Below are positions 16,251 to 25,204 of a stretch of 64,000 bases of DNA, piece after piece (the first letter of the stretch is position 1; every line of letters begins with the position of its first letter). Source of the DNA: Tunturibacter gelidoferens (GTDB taxonomy: Bacteria > Acidobacteriota > Terriglobia > Terriglobales > Acidobacteriaceae); contig NZ_CP132938.1 in the NCBI RefSeq assembly GCF_040358255.1, forward strand, positions 1,860,001 through 1,924,000. Reading direction: 5' to 3'. Below the pieces are notes generated by a model. The model saw only the letters and a list, made by a program, of their open reading frames with translations, was not told the DNA's origin and did not search any database. The position numbers and the translations under genes are program-made.

Positions 16251-18497
16251 ATGAATTGTTGCACTGCCATTTCGGTTCTCCGGGTACGTATCGCCGCTCT
16301 GGCACTGGCCCTATCTCCTTGCGTCGCCCTCAACGTGAGCGCCCAAACCACGCCGGCTACCATCCAATTCGATTCCACCTCTGGTGTATTTCGCATCGAT
16401 GCCGCTGACAGCACCTATGTGTTCGGTATTAACGAAGTAAAGGGGCTCCAGAACCTGTATTGGGGCAAGCATCTCACTGCAAGCGATCACTTTGCTGCTG
16501 CACACAGTACGCCTGAGGCTTCATCCTTTGAACTTCCCGTCACCGTCACTCCACAGGAGTATGTAGGGTGGGGAGGTGGACTCTATGTCGACCCGGATCT
16601 GAAGATCACCTTCCCGGACGGCAACCGAGACCTTGCATTGAAGTACGTTTCGCATCACATTGATGGAGATAGGCTTTCCGTAGTAATGAAAGACATCTCG
16701 CGCGAGGTATATGTCGTGCTTGACTACCAGGCGGATGAGGATACGGGAATCCTTCGCCGCTCCGCAACGGTAGAAAATCGCACCGATGCTCCGTTCACGG
16801 TGGAACAGATTGCAGCAGGCACGTGGAGTCTCCCGCGTGGCACCGACTATCGGCTTCGCTATCTCACCGGCCGCTGGGCGGGCGAATGGAACGTGCAGGA
16901 GCGGCACATTGAGCCCGGTAAAACCGTACTCGAGAGCCGCCGCGGTACAACCGGCGCACAGAATAATCCGTGGTTCGCCATCGACCGCAAAGGCGCAGGC
17001 GATCAGGATGAAGGTGAGGTATGGTTCGGCGCTCTCGGCTGGAGCGGGTCATGGCAGATATCTGTGGAGCAGGATCAACTCCAACAAGTGCGCGTTACCG
17101 GCGGCCCGAATGCCTTCGACTTCGGTTATCTGCTCAAGCCTCGCGAAAAGCTCACCACGCCGAACTTCTATGGAGGCTACTCTGACCACGGCATCGGTGG
17201 TGCATCGCGGCTGATGCATCGTTACGAAATTGACTCGATCTTGCCTCGCCATCCCAAGCTAAAGCTGCGACCCGTCCTCTACAACTCGTGGGAAGCAACT
17301 GGCTTTGACGTAAATGAGGCTGGCCAGATGGCGCTCGCCGAAAAAGCTGCAAGCATCGGCGTCGAGCGCTTTGTGATGGATGACGGATGGTTCGGCGAAC
17401 GCAAGAATGACCATGCTGGCCTCGGCGACTGGTACGTGAACCCGCAAAAGTTCCCGCACGGTCTCAAGCCGCTCATCGATAAGGTGCACTCTCTAGGCAT
17501 GGACTTCGGTCTGTGGGTAGAGCCTGAAATGGTGAACCCAGACAGCGATCTTTACCGCAATCATCCTGACTGGGTATTGAACTTCCCAGATCGTCCGCGG
17601 ACCGAGGGACGCAACCAGCTGGTGTTGAATCTGGCCAGGCCCGATGTGCGGGCGTATATCTACAGTTTTCTCGACAAGTTGCTCACACAGAACGACATTG
17701 CCTTTCTCAAGTGGGACTACAACCGTAACTGGTCCGAACCCGGCTGGCCGGCGGTTGCGCCCGACACAGAGAAGAACGTCTACGTCGACTTCACCAATAA
17801 CTTCTACACCATCCTCGCCGAGCTGCGGCAGAAGCATCCGAATGTGGAGATCGAGTCCTGCTCCGGTGGTGGTAGCCGTGTTGATCTAGGTGTCATGCGC
17901 TACACCGATGAAGTCTGGCCTTCTGACAACACCGATGCTTTCGACCGGCTGCTCATCCAGAACGGCTTCACCTATGCGTACTCGCCCGGAGTCATGATGG
18001 CGTGGGTGACGGACTCACCCACCTGGGTGAACAGTCGGTCACTCTCACTCGAGTATCGCTTCCTGTCGTCCATGCAGGGGTCGCTCGGCATCGGAGCCAA
18101 CCTGAACAAATGGACGCGCGAAGACCTGGACGAGGCCCGGAAGATGGTCGCTGCATACAAGTCCATTCGTGAAACGGTTCAACGCGGTTCTCTCTACCGG
18201 CTGATTACTCCGGAGAACAACAGCGAGCAGTCCGTCACGGAGACTGTTGCACGTGATGGCAAACAAGCTGTCACGTTTGCCTTCCTTCATTCCAGCCGCG
18301 AGCTTTATCCATTTCCGCTCCTTCAGCTCCGCGGACTCGAAGAGAACGCAACCTACACCCTATCCATGATCGCCGGAGACGTTGGCGACGGAACGCCCAC
18401 CGCCGCTTCCGGCTCGTACTGGATGAATCATGGGCTTGATCTCAAACTCCGCGGCGATTTTCAGGCGCTGGCATTCACCTTGACCCGCACGAAGTAA
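16251..18497 (+). CDS. GH36 alpha-galactosidase, secreted
   Basis: A 748-residue retaining alpha-galactosidase with a signal peptide ending near VSAQ. An N-terminal beta-supersandwich is followed by the (beta/alpha)8 barrel from about residue 320. The nucleophile is Asp489 in FLKWDYN and the acid/base is Asp559 in WPSDNTD; DDGWFG and WVEPEMVNPDSDL are further GH36 signatures. The length matches the family. It removes terminal alpha-D-galactose from oligosaccharides, probably in the periplasm. The 12-bp gap after the GH95 gene means the two are cotranscribed and probably act on one substrate bearing both fucose and galactose. Confidence 0.92.
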   Translation: MNCCTAISVLRVRIAALALALSPCVALNVSAQTTPATIQFDSTSGVFRIDAADSTYVFGINEVKGLQNLYWGKHLTASDHFAAAHSTPEASSFELPVTVTPQEYVGWGGGLYVDPDLKITFPDGNRDLALKYVSHHIDGDRLSVVMKDISREVYVVLDYQADEDTGILRRSATVENRTDAPFTVEQIAAGTWSLPRGTDYRLRYLTGRWAGEWNVQERHIEPGKTVLESRRGTTGAQNNPWFAIDRKGAGDQDEGEVWFGALGWSGSWQISVEQDQLQQVRVTGGPNAFDFGYLLKPREKLTTPNFYGGYSDHGIGGASRLMHRYEIDSILPRHPKLKLRPVLYNSWEATGFDVNEAGQMALAEKAASIGVERFVMDDGWFGERKNDHAGLGDWYVNPQKFPHGLKPLIDKVHSLGMDFGLWVEPEMVNPDSDLYRNHPDWVLNFPDRPRTEGRNQLVLNLARPDVRAYIYSFLDKLLTQNDIAFLKWDYNRNWSEPGWPAVAPDTEKNVYVDFTNNFYTILAELRQKHPNVEIESCSGGGSRVDLGVMRYTDEVWPSDNTDAFDRLLIQNGFTYAYSPGVMMAWVTDSPTWVNSRSLSLEYRFLSSMQGSLGIGANLNKWTREDLDEARKMVAAYKSIRETVQRGSLYRLITPENNSEQSVTETVARDGKQAVTFAFLHSSRELYPFPLLQLRGLEENATYTLSMIAGDVGDGTPTAASGSYWMNHGLDLKLRGDFQALAFTLTRTK

Positions 18498-18548
18498 TCA
18501 TGAGCGCTCGTGCGCTAAGTTAAGAGCAGTCATCATCAGGAGGATGAT

Positions 18549-19274
18549 TTGCACGTATCCACGCGTCTGCGCAACCTGACTCATAATGGCAACCGCAAAG
18601 CTATTTACTGGTCCATTGCGATAGCAGCGTTGCTCGCCGGAGCGACGCTGCTTGCCCAGGGTCAGAGACAGACTTCCATTCCGGAAGAGATTGAGTGGAC
18701 GTGGGAGGTGCGGCCACTGCGCGCAGATCCGGCTCTTCCAAACGTGCTGCTGCTCGGAGATTCCATCACGCGTAACTACTTTCCTGAAGTTACGAAGGAC
18801 TTGAAAGGGGCCGCGAATGTCTATCTCATGGCCGTCTCCACCTCAGTGGGGGATCCGCGACTTCCGCGACAAATTGAGGAGTTCGCAGCCATGGAGCATG
18901 TCGTTTTCCAAGTGGTTCATTTCAACAACGGTATGCATGGATGGGACTACACAGAGGCGCAGTACAAGGCTGCGTTGCCTGATCTGCTGCACAGCGTTGA
19001 GCAGATCGCTTCGAATCATCATGCAATGATCTGGGCGACGATCACGCCCGTGCAGATCCAAGCTTTCAATGGCGCCACGAATGAGCGAATCAACGAGCGG
19101 AACCGGATTGCCCTCGCGTTGTTCTCTTCGGCTGGGATCACGATTGATGACCAGCACGCGCTCATGATGAGGCATCTGGACACCTACGAGGACACAGTAC
19201 ATTTTGGACCCGCAGGCGCGGTCTTCATGGGTGATCAGGCCGCCGAAACGATTCGCGCGGCCCTGCGGAAGTGA
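18549..19274 (+). CDS. SGNH/GDSL-type hydrolase, exported
   Basis: A 241-residue protein with an N-terminal hydrophobic segment (IAIAALLAGATLLAQG) that acts as signal or anchor. Block I is LLLGDSITRNYF with the catalytic Ser; the Asn-bearing block is VHFNNGMHGWDY; the C-terminal TVHFGPAGA gives the D-x-x-H-like His. Such enzymes remove acetyl groups from plant polysaccharides. The start is TTG 18549, placed five bases after AGGAGG (18538-18543); no ATG in frame is better. It is the last gene of the receptor operon, 51 bp after the GH36 gene, which suggests the target glycan is acetylated. The esterase role is inferred. Confidence 0.83.
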   Translation: MHVSTRLRNLTHNGNRKAIYWSIAIAALLAGATLLAQGQRQTSIPEEIEWTWEVRPLRADPALPNVLLLGDSITRNYFPEVTKDLKGAANVYLMAVSTSVGDPRLPRQIEEFAAMEHVVFQVVHFNNGMHGWDYTEAQYKAALPDLLHSVEQIASNHHAMIWATITPVQIQAFNGATNERINERNRIALALFSSAGITIDDQHALMMRHLDTYEDTVHFGPAGAVFMGDQAAETIRAALRK

Positions 19275-19304
19275 GGCGGCTTTCGGAAAAGATCGTTCGG
19301 TGGT

Positions 19305-20529
19305 TTATCCCAACGACCAACGAAGAAGTTGCTCGACATCGCAGGACTGTGTCGAAACCGTTCCTTTCGCAAGAGTAGGAGATACCACGATTGCCGTTGT
19401 ACCTGACTCGTGCCACGCAATGAACCGGCAGTTTTCCTCACCCTGCAGCCGGTTCAGGTTGATCCAGGTGTAGTAGGCGCCCATCTCAGCGTCAACCAGC
19501 GATCCGCGCGGGTCCAGCTCCTGTTCGGCATCTTCGACCGAAATCAACTCATTCATCGGCCGTTCTGCCTGCCGCGGGGCATATCGCAGAACCAGCGTGT
19601 CCGGACGTGCACGTCGCAGCAACTCGCGGGCCGTCCACTGGACGAACGTCGTGCTGAAGATCTGTGTGCCGGCCCCTTCCGTCAAGATACTTAGTTCGAA
19701 GTGACGAAGGACTTCGTCTGAACCCCCCGGCGAATTGCCGAGTTGTGTCGGCACCATCTGCATCATCCTGCTGCGCAGCTCTTCCGGACCAACCGAGCCT
19801 AACGAGCGTGCAGTAACCATATATTGAAGCAAGTTGCGCCCGCGTTGGCGCGAGGCTTCCGTAAGAGATGGAGATAACACCCGTTAGAGCGCGCATATCT
19901 TCCGTCTGTCCACCGTCCACGTACCAGTGGGCATAAGGAACAGGGTCAGCCTGTGCACGCTTCTCCAGAAGCGACATGACTGCCTTCAGGCCGCCCGTGG
20001 CACGGACATTTTCGAAGCAGGTTCCATGCGGACGCAGATGACGAAACAGATCTTGTTCGACGGGAGCATCCCGGCCGACAATAACGATAGAAAGTCGATC
20101 CCGGACCTTCTCCTGCTGCATACGGATCTGCGCGAGTTGATCGCCGTAAGCTGCTCCGGCTACATGAAAGGCATCCATGGCCTCCGCGCTCCATAGAAAT
20201 GCTGTCATCTCTTCCACCGCGCGCGAAGGCTGCGCGGCCCATCCAATGCGTTGAAAACATGGGGCGATCGGAAGAGCTTCGAAACGAGCCAGAGTCTGCT
20301 GAAGGTCGGGACGCTCGCTCCTCTTTCGTAACGTATGCAGCTGCGCCTCTGTCTCAGCGCGCTCGACTGGGAACTGCCAGTCATAGCCCATCAGCTCTCG
20401 AAGAAACACGGCGAGGAAGGCAACCGGCAAGCTGGTCAACGTGGGCAGATATCGTTGAGCAAGATCACGCGCCTGTGGCGGGTATTGCGCGAAGTCGGAC
20501 GATTGGAGCGAAGCTGACGAGGAGATCAT
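19305..20529 (-). pseudogene. Conserved gene of unknown function broken by a frameshift
   Basis: Two frames together encode one protein of about 407 residues. The first runs from ATG 20529 to about 19880 (ending ...YVDGGQTEDMRALTG). The second takes over at about 19880 (LSPSLTEASRQRGRNLLQYM) and continues to the stop at 19305. One extra base (or a two-base loss) in the run ggtgttatctcc accounts for the switch. Past that point the first frame turns into a shuffled, low-quality sequence. No known domain is recognised; the second half has a GAYYTWINLNRL and FIAWHESG segment. The start overlaps the previous gene's stop (ATGA), so this is the third gene of the alpha-galactosidase operon. The cause may be a true mutation or a sequence error. 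Confidence 0.7.
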
Positions 20530-21692
20530 AAAACCTCTGTCAGCAGGTTCCCGCGGCTGAATCGCGCGTTGCAGCCAAGCAGATGTGCGAGCGTAGGCAC
20601 CAGGTCCACGGACTGTACGGGCCGGTCGACTGTGACGTTCTGACGAATGTTCGGGCCCATTGCCATAAGCCAGGTGGTACGAGAGAGTGCGTCGCCTGTA
20701 CGGTGGTGCTGGAACCCATTGCCGCCGGGGCTCATGTCCGAGTCACGACCGAAGTCCGGCAGTATGAACAGATTCGTTTTGCGCGCGTACTCGGGGCTGC
20801 ACTGAACAGTCTTCCACAGGTCCGCGCAGATGCGATCGGTGCGGGTGATCGCTTCGGTGTAAAGCGAGAAGGCCCCGGAATGGGCAATGTCTATGTCATG
20901 CAGGGTGATCCAAAGCAGGCTAGGCGCTACCGTTTGCATCACGTGCTGCGCGATATACAGCGACAACTCATCCGGGCTTTGCGATTTGCGCGCATGTGCC
21001 AGGAAATCATCCATCGAAAGCTTCATCAACTCCGCCATTCCATGCAGCGAATCCTGGCGTTTCGCTGTAAGTAGTGAAGCGATAGGCGACTCGTAGTTGT
21101 CCCGAAGGAGCTGGTCATAGTCGGTGACGGCGTGGTGGTTGGCGAGGGTGAGCAGTTGCTTGGGCAGCACAACCGTTGCACCGAGCCCGCGGCCATAAAG
21201 CCTGTGATTGCTCTCGCCAATGTGGTCAAAGCCGTTGCTGGGAGCAATCACCCAAACGTCCGATGCTGGTCGTTGCCGATCCTGTCTGTAGTATTCAAAG
21301 ATCGTCGGGTTGCTCGGTGCGATCGGCATGAAGTTGTCGAAGGTTTCGTAACAACCGGTTGCAAGGCCCGCGTTGGCGACATAATGGCCTAGGATCCCAC
21401 GATTGACCACCTGTGTGTAGAACGTCGCCTGCGGTGCAAGTTCTTCCAGCAAACGGGGAATGTAACGTTGACCTTCAGGAGCGAACGTCTCTTCATCTCG
21501 GGCTCCGCCACCAAAGGTCACAACGAGTGTCTTCGGTGCAGGAGGAAGGGCTGCCGCTCGCAATGGCGATGCAAAGAACATCGCTGCAGCAGTGCCCGTG
21601 CCCGCGGCTGAGCGCAAGAACTCGCGACGGCTGATCGCTCGCTCACACGACATACGGAACATCTCTCTACTCCACTCGCGTTCCATGCTCAT
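20526..21692 (-). CDS. Tat-exported alkaline-phosphatase-superfamily protein
   Basis: A 388-residue protein with a twin-arginine leader (ISRREFLRSAAGTGTAAAMFF, cut after about residue 46). The fold looks like the alkaline phosphatase/sulfatase superfamily: a metal-site-like strand VVTFGGGARDEETF, then LHDIDIAHSG, FILPDFGRDSD and the late GFQHHRTGD His motif, ending with SVDLVPTLAHLLGC as in sulfatases. The classic nucleophile context (C/S-x-P-S-R) is not seen, so the reaction is unclear; phosphoester or sulfate ester removal are possibilities. It overlaps both neighbours by ATGA, so it is tightly coupled to an alpha-galactosidase and to the frameshifted gene. Confidence 0.7.
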   Translation of the reverse strand: MSMEREWSREMFRMSCERAISRREFLRSAAGTGTAAAMFFASPLRAAALPPAPKTLVVTFGGGARDEETFAPEGQRYIPRLLEELAPQATFYTQVVNRGILGHYVANAGLATGCYETFDNFMPIAPSNPTIFEYYRQDRQRPASDVWVIAPSNGFDHIGESNHRLYGRGLGATVVLPKQLLTLANHHAVTDYDQLLRDNYESPIASLLTAKRQDSLHGMAELMKLSMDDFLAHARKSQSPDELSLYIAQHVMQTVAPSLLWITLHDIDIAHSGAFSLYTEAITRTDRICADLWKTVQCSPEYARKTNLFILPDFGRDSDMSPGGNGFQHHRTGDALSRTTWLMAMGPNIRQNVTVDRPVQSVDLVPTLAHLLGCNARFSRGNLLTEVL

Positions 21693-23827
21693 CTCACCTT
21701 GTTCTTCGCGCCTCTGCTCTCACCTCGTATCCTCTCGCTCGGGCCGGATACCTCAATCAGGCGCGATTCGGAGGGTGTCAGAACGACTGGAATGTCGCTT
21801 CCTGACACCGGAGCGGAGGCGCCGGAGGCGACATCGCGTGCAACAGAGCCCTTGAATTCGGGATCGATGCGATTGAGATTCACTTGGATGGTGTGCGTCT
21901 CCTTGTCGTCGTAATTGAACACGGCAATGTAATAACCGTGTGCGGATGATCGCGCGAAGACTCTTGCGGCAGCATCCCCTGTGTCGCCTTCGACGGGGCG
22001 AAAGACCTTCCCTTCATCGCCTACCTTCATGAGAGCGCGATTGTTATAGACCTGCAACGCCATTGCTTGCCCCTCAGGATCGTCCGCCAGCCGCGTGCTA
22101 TCCAAAATCATGCCTCCGCTGACGATCGTCGATAGAAGGCGGCTTCGAGCTTCCACGAGATTGCGTGCGCCCTCATCGGCCTTGGTCCCTAATGGGATGT
22201 GGTCGGGATCGATAATGTACAGACTTTCGTCCGTCCACCAGGCATACGTCAACGCATTCAACATATATTCTGTGGATTGATCTTTGCCGCTGATGTGACC
22301 TTTGGTATCGCATGAGAGTCGCCTTGCGTGGCCATAGCCGGAAGGGAACAGCGGGGCGATGGAAAGGCTCAAGAACATGCGCCCGGCGTTCGCCTTCAAA
22401 ACGTCCTGCATGCCCAGGTTATAGGCCTCGGTTCCGGTCTGAATCGCGGGATCAGCGTGTTTGCCTTCCAGTGCGCCGTGGCTGAGAAAGTCTAGCTTGA
22501 GATACTTGAAGCCCATCTTCGCGAGCGTGTCGATATAGAACTGCGTCCGCAGACGTGTGCCCGGCGCGGTCGGATCAATAGGTTTGCCACCGTCAACGGT
22601 CGGCAAAAATGCGCCGTCAGGCCCTTTAAGCAGAATGTCGCGATACCGGTACTTTCCATTCGTGCCCTCTACGAATGCGTCGAGATCGCCGCCCCAGGCA
22701 GCGAATGGAGTCCAATAGATGCCTGGTTCGAAGACGGTGCCGTCGTTCGATCTCATCGATTTCACAGTGGCCATCGCGTCTTCGAGAGCAACCCCGTCGA
22801 GACTAGACCAAAAAGCATCGAAGTTGATGTAGACCACCTTCCGCGAAAATCCTTCAGGGCTTAGCTTGTCGCGTACGAACTGTGCGGAAGCGATGTAGCG
22901 TTGGCGATTGATCTTGTCGGCGTACGCGGCCCAACTATTCCAGCCAAGGGGGCGCGGACCGGACCAGGCGAGCGGTGGATGCAGTTCGGCGTTCCGTTTG
23001 CCGTAAGCCTCCATGCCACTACGCCAGTCACTGAACTCCCCCACCATCACGCGGGGAGACAGCACCTTATCGCCGCTCACGACGCCATGAGCGATAAAGT
23101 CATGCGTATCGCTCCGTTCGCCAAGTTGCCCCTGCAAACCGCCGAAGACCTCGACGTCTTTCAACCATCCATTCTCTGCGTGGACATCCAGCGAAGTCTT
23201 CCAGACATCGTGCGTCAACGATCCGAAAACAAAGCCCCGACGGCTTGCATTGTCATAGATCGTCGTCACCTCGTTGCTTGTGACACGTTGGTCGGGTTGA
23301 TCTAGAGCCACGGCGTTGAAGCGAAACCACATATCATTGTCATACGGCACGTGGAGCACACGCAGTGTGTCCTGGTGCATCATCTGGAATGCTCCTTCTC
23401 CCTGTACCCGCACTGCGACGAAGCGATTAGTCGCAACAGGAGTGGTCGAGGCATCCAGTTCAGCTTGGATCTCTACCCACGGCCTTCCGGCTGAGATATA
23501 AACACGCTGGATCAGTGAAGGCAGACCAAGCTGAGTGTGTTCGATCGTGATCTCGTGCGCGCCGTAAATGACTTTGTGCTTTGTGTACGCGTCAGTGGTA
23601 AGCAGACGTCCGTCGGTCAGAGTTACATTTGACGTGAGCCCATGTAACTGGCTTCCATCCCGCCATCGCAGAGTGATTTCGCCCGTTGTAGAATCGACGT
23701 TCACCACGACAGTTTTCGTGTAAGACACGTTAGAGCTCTGCGCGCGAATGCAATTGGTCGCCGCACACGCGAGAACAAGAGAGAAGACTAATGATGCCGT
23801 GGATGTTCGATTCAGCTTCAGAATCAT
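21689..23827 (-). CDS. Clan-D alpha-galactosidase (GH36/GH27-like), secreted
   Basis: A 712-residue exported glycosidase. A signal peptide ends near CIRAQ. An N-terminal beta-sandwich of about 270 residues precedes a TIM barrel starting at PLGWNSWAAY. KYLKLDFLSHG holds the likely nucleophile Asp, and RLSCDTKGH the likely acid/base Asp; IDPDHIPLG lies at the barrel end. It is distinct from the GH36 enzyme at 16.3 kb and the GH27 enzyme at 25.2 kb. The start ATG 23827 is preferred over an in-frame TTG 12 bases earlier. It heads a three-gene operon whose promoter carries the shared LacI operator. Substrate could be alpha-galactose or alpha-N-acetylgalactosamine. Confidence 0.82.
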   Translation of the reverse strand: MILKLNRTSTASLVFSLVLACAATNCIRAQSSNVSYTKTVVVNVDSTTGEITLRWRDGSQLHGLTSNVTLTDGRLLTTDAYTKHKVIYGAHEITIEHTQLGLPSLIQRVYISAGRPWVEIQAELDASTTPVATNRFVAVRVQGEGAFQMMHQDTLRVLHVPYDNDMWFRFNAVALDQPDQRVTSNEVTTIYDNASRRGFVFGSLTHDVWKTSLDVHAENGWLKDVEVFGGLQGQLGERSDTHDFIAHGVVSGDKVLSPRVMVGEFSDWRSGMEAYGKRNAELHPPLAWSGPRPLGWNSWAAYADKINRQRYIASAQFVRDKLSPEGFSRKVVYINFDAFWSSLDGVALEDAMATVKSMRSNDGTVFEPGIYWTPFAAWGGDLDAFVEGTNGKYRYRDILLKGPDGAFLPTVDGGKPIDPTAPGTRLRTQFYIDTLAKMGFKYLKLDFLSHGALEGKHADPAIQTGTEAYNLGMQDVLKANAGRMFLSLSIAPLFPSGYGHARRLSCDTKGHISGKDQSTEYMLNALTYAWWTDESLYIIDPDHIPLGTKADEGARNLVEARSRLLSTIVSGGMILDSTRLADDPEGQAMALQVYNNRALMKVGDEGKVFRPVEGDTGDAAARVFARSSAHGYYIAVFNYDDKETHTIQVNLNRIDPEFKGSVARDVASGASAPVSGSDIPVVLTPSESRLIEVSGPSERIRGESRGAKNKVR

Positions 23828-23914
23828 GGAGGCTCTCAAAAAGAGGTCTGCGACCCATGGATTGCAGTCAAAGCATCGGGTTAGTCATCTTGGCGACTGT
23901 TTTTGGATCTAAAA

Positions 23915-23967
23915 TGTATCCGGTTACAATCAAACTCACAATATAGCGCCGCTTTGAAGTGTGTCAA
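23915..23967 (-). promoter_or_regulatory. Promoter and LacI-type operator of the alpha-galactosidase operon
   Basis: Read on the minus strand: TTGACA (plus 23962-23967), a 16-bp spacer, TATATT (plus 23940-23945), then 11 bases, then the operator TGTAACCGGATACA (plus 23915-23928). The operator is an imperfect palindrome of the CCGG-centred LacI-family type. It differs at one base from the site in front of the receptor operon. The divergent LacI gene starts 110 bp away and may be autoregulated from here. Confidence 0.68.
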
Positions 23968-24036
23968 CCTCGCAAGGTGTTCCTGGCCGATGTTTCCGTC
24001 GGGCTGCTCTCGACAATCGCGTAGACTGAGCGGGAG

Positions 24037-25152
24037 ATGGATCGTGGCAAATTTGAAGTTTTAGCAACAGATTTCGCAGTCGCGGAGACGGAATCCATGC
24101 GCCAGAAGGCCGAGAAGTCAGGTCCTAAAAAGCCTGCGACGATGCGTGATGTGGCAAGTCAAGCAGGCGTCTCAGTAGCCACGGTCTCGCGCGCCTTGGA
24201 CGGCTCTTCGCTCGTGACAGAGGAGACTGCGCTCGCAGTACGACGCGCGGTAGCGAAACTCAATTTTGTCCCAAACATATCGGCGCGCACGCTAAAGTAT
24301 GGGCAGAGTCATGCGATCGGTGTCATCGTTCCGGACCTGACAAACCCATTCTTTTCAGAATTCCTTCGGGAATTTGAGGCGCTAGCCTCAGCCAACGGGC
24401 AGGTTGTTCTGCTGGCGAACGCAGAGGCCAGTGTTGGTGGGGCTCTTACGTCGGTCCGTCAATTGCTAATGAGACTTGTCGACGGCGTCGTGGTTCTCCC
24501 ATCGCTCGACGAACTGGAGCCCTATCAATTGCTGACGCTTCGCAAGGTTCCTACGGTGGCCATTGATAGCCGTCGAACCGGCCCAAGCTTCAGTGACGTG
24601 AGTCTGATGCATGAGGAGGGAATGAGGCAAGCGGTCGGTTATTTGAAGGACCTTGGACACCAAAAGATCGCTTTCATCGGCGGTTCGCCGGGACTCATGA
24701 TCTCGAAGTTGAGATTGGAGGCCTTTCAAGCCTCGCTAAAGATGCACGGAATTACAGTCCGCCACGAGTATCTCCGCCATGGAAACTATCGTGCGGACGG
24801 CGGAGACCGTGAGTTGCGCAACCTCATGCTCCTGGCCGACAGGCCAACTGCAGTCATTGGAGTCAATGATTTGACTGCGCTGGGAGCTCTTCGGGCGGCA
24901 CGTACACTGAACATCTCTGTCCCAGGTGAGGTCTCCGTAGTCGGGTTCGATGGCATCGAACTGGATGACCTGGTATCGCCGAGTCTGACAACCATGAGCG
25001 TTTCTCGCAAGCTCATCGCCCAAAGCTGTCACGGAGCTTTAGAGGAGATGCGCCTCGGGCGAGGCGGTTCCGGCAGACAGCTCTACATTCCTGTTGAACT
25101 TATCGTTCGTCAATCGACAGGCCGTCCACTTCGTAAAACGACGAAGCATTAA
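24037..25152 (+). CDS. LacI-family transcriptional repressor
   Basis: A 371-residue regulator. The helix-turn-helix and hinge lie at about residues 34-90 (TMRDVASQAGVSVATVSRAL, then FVPNISARTLKYGQSHAIGV). A periplasmic-binding-protein-like effector domain follows, with NPFFSEFLREFE and VVGFDGIELDDLVSPSLTT. ATG 24037 gives a leader of about 30 residues before the HTH; ATG 24097 would be a more usual start and cannot be excluded. It is divergent from the alpha-galactosidase operon, and the CCGG-centred operators at 9.9 and 23.9 kb are its probable targets. The inducer is likely a galactoside or fucoside released by the two operons. Confidence 0.92.
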   Translation: MDRGKFEVLATDFAVAETESMRQKAEKSGPKKPATMRDVASQAGVSVATVSRALDGSSLVTEETALAVRRAVAKLNFVPNISARTLKYGQSHAIGVIVPDLTNPFFSEFLREFEALASANGQVVLLANAEASVGGALTSVRQLLMRLVDGVVVLPSLDELEPYQLLTLRKVPTVAIDSRRTGPSFSDVSLMHEEGMRQAVGYLKDLGHQKIAFIGGSPGLMISKLRLEAFQASLKMHGITVRHEYLRHGNYRADGGDRELRNLMLLADRPTAVIGVNDLTALGALRAARTLNISVPGEVSVVGFDGIELDDLVSPSLTTMSVSRKLIAQSCHGALEEMRLGRGGSGRQLYIPVELIVRQSTGRPLRKTTKH

Positions 25153-25155
25153 GCG

Positions 25156-25187
25156 AAAAAAAGGCCTCTTCTATTTACGAAGAGGCC
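25156..25187 (-). terminator. Intrinsic terminator of the GH27 gene
   Basis: GGCCTCTTC (25163-25171) pairs with GAAGAGGCC (25179-25187) over a 7-nt loop. On the minus strand the stem is followed by seven T (plus 25156-25162), a classic rho-independent terminator for the GH27 gene ending at 25205. Four bases separate it from the LacI stop, and the stem may also slow transcription coming from the plus strand. Confidence 0.85.
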
Positions 25188-25204
25188 CGAACGTTTAGTA
25201 CCAA

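Noticed and set aside
19870..19895. Programmed ribosomal frameshift in the conserved unknown gene
   Set aside because: No slippery heptamer or strong downstream structure is visible; a simple indel explains the data.
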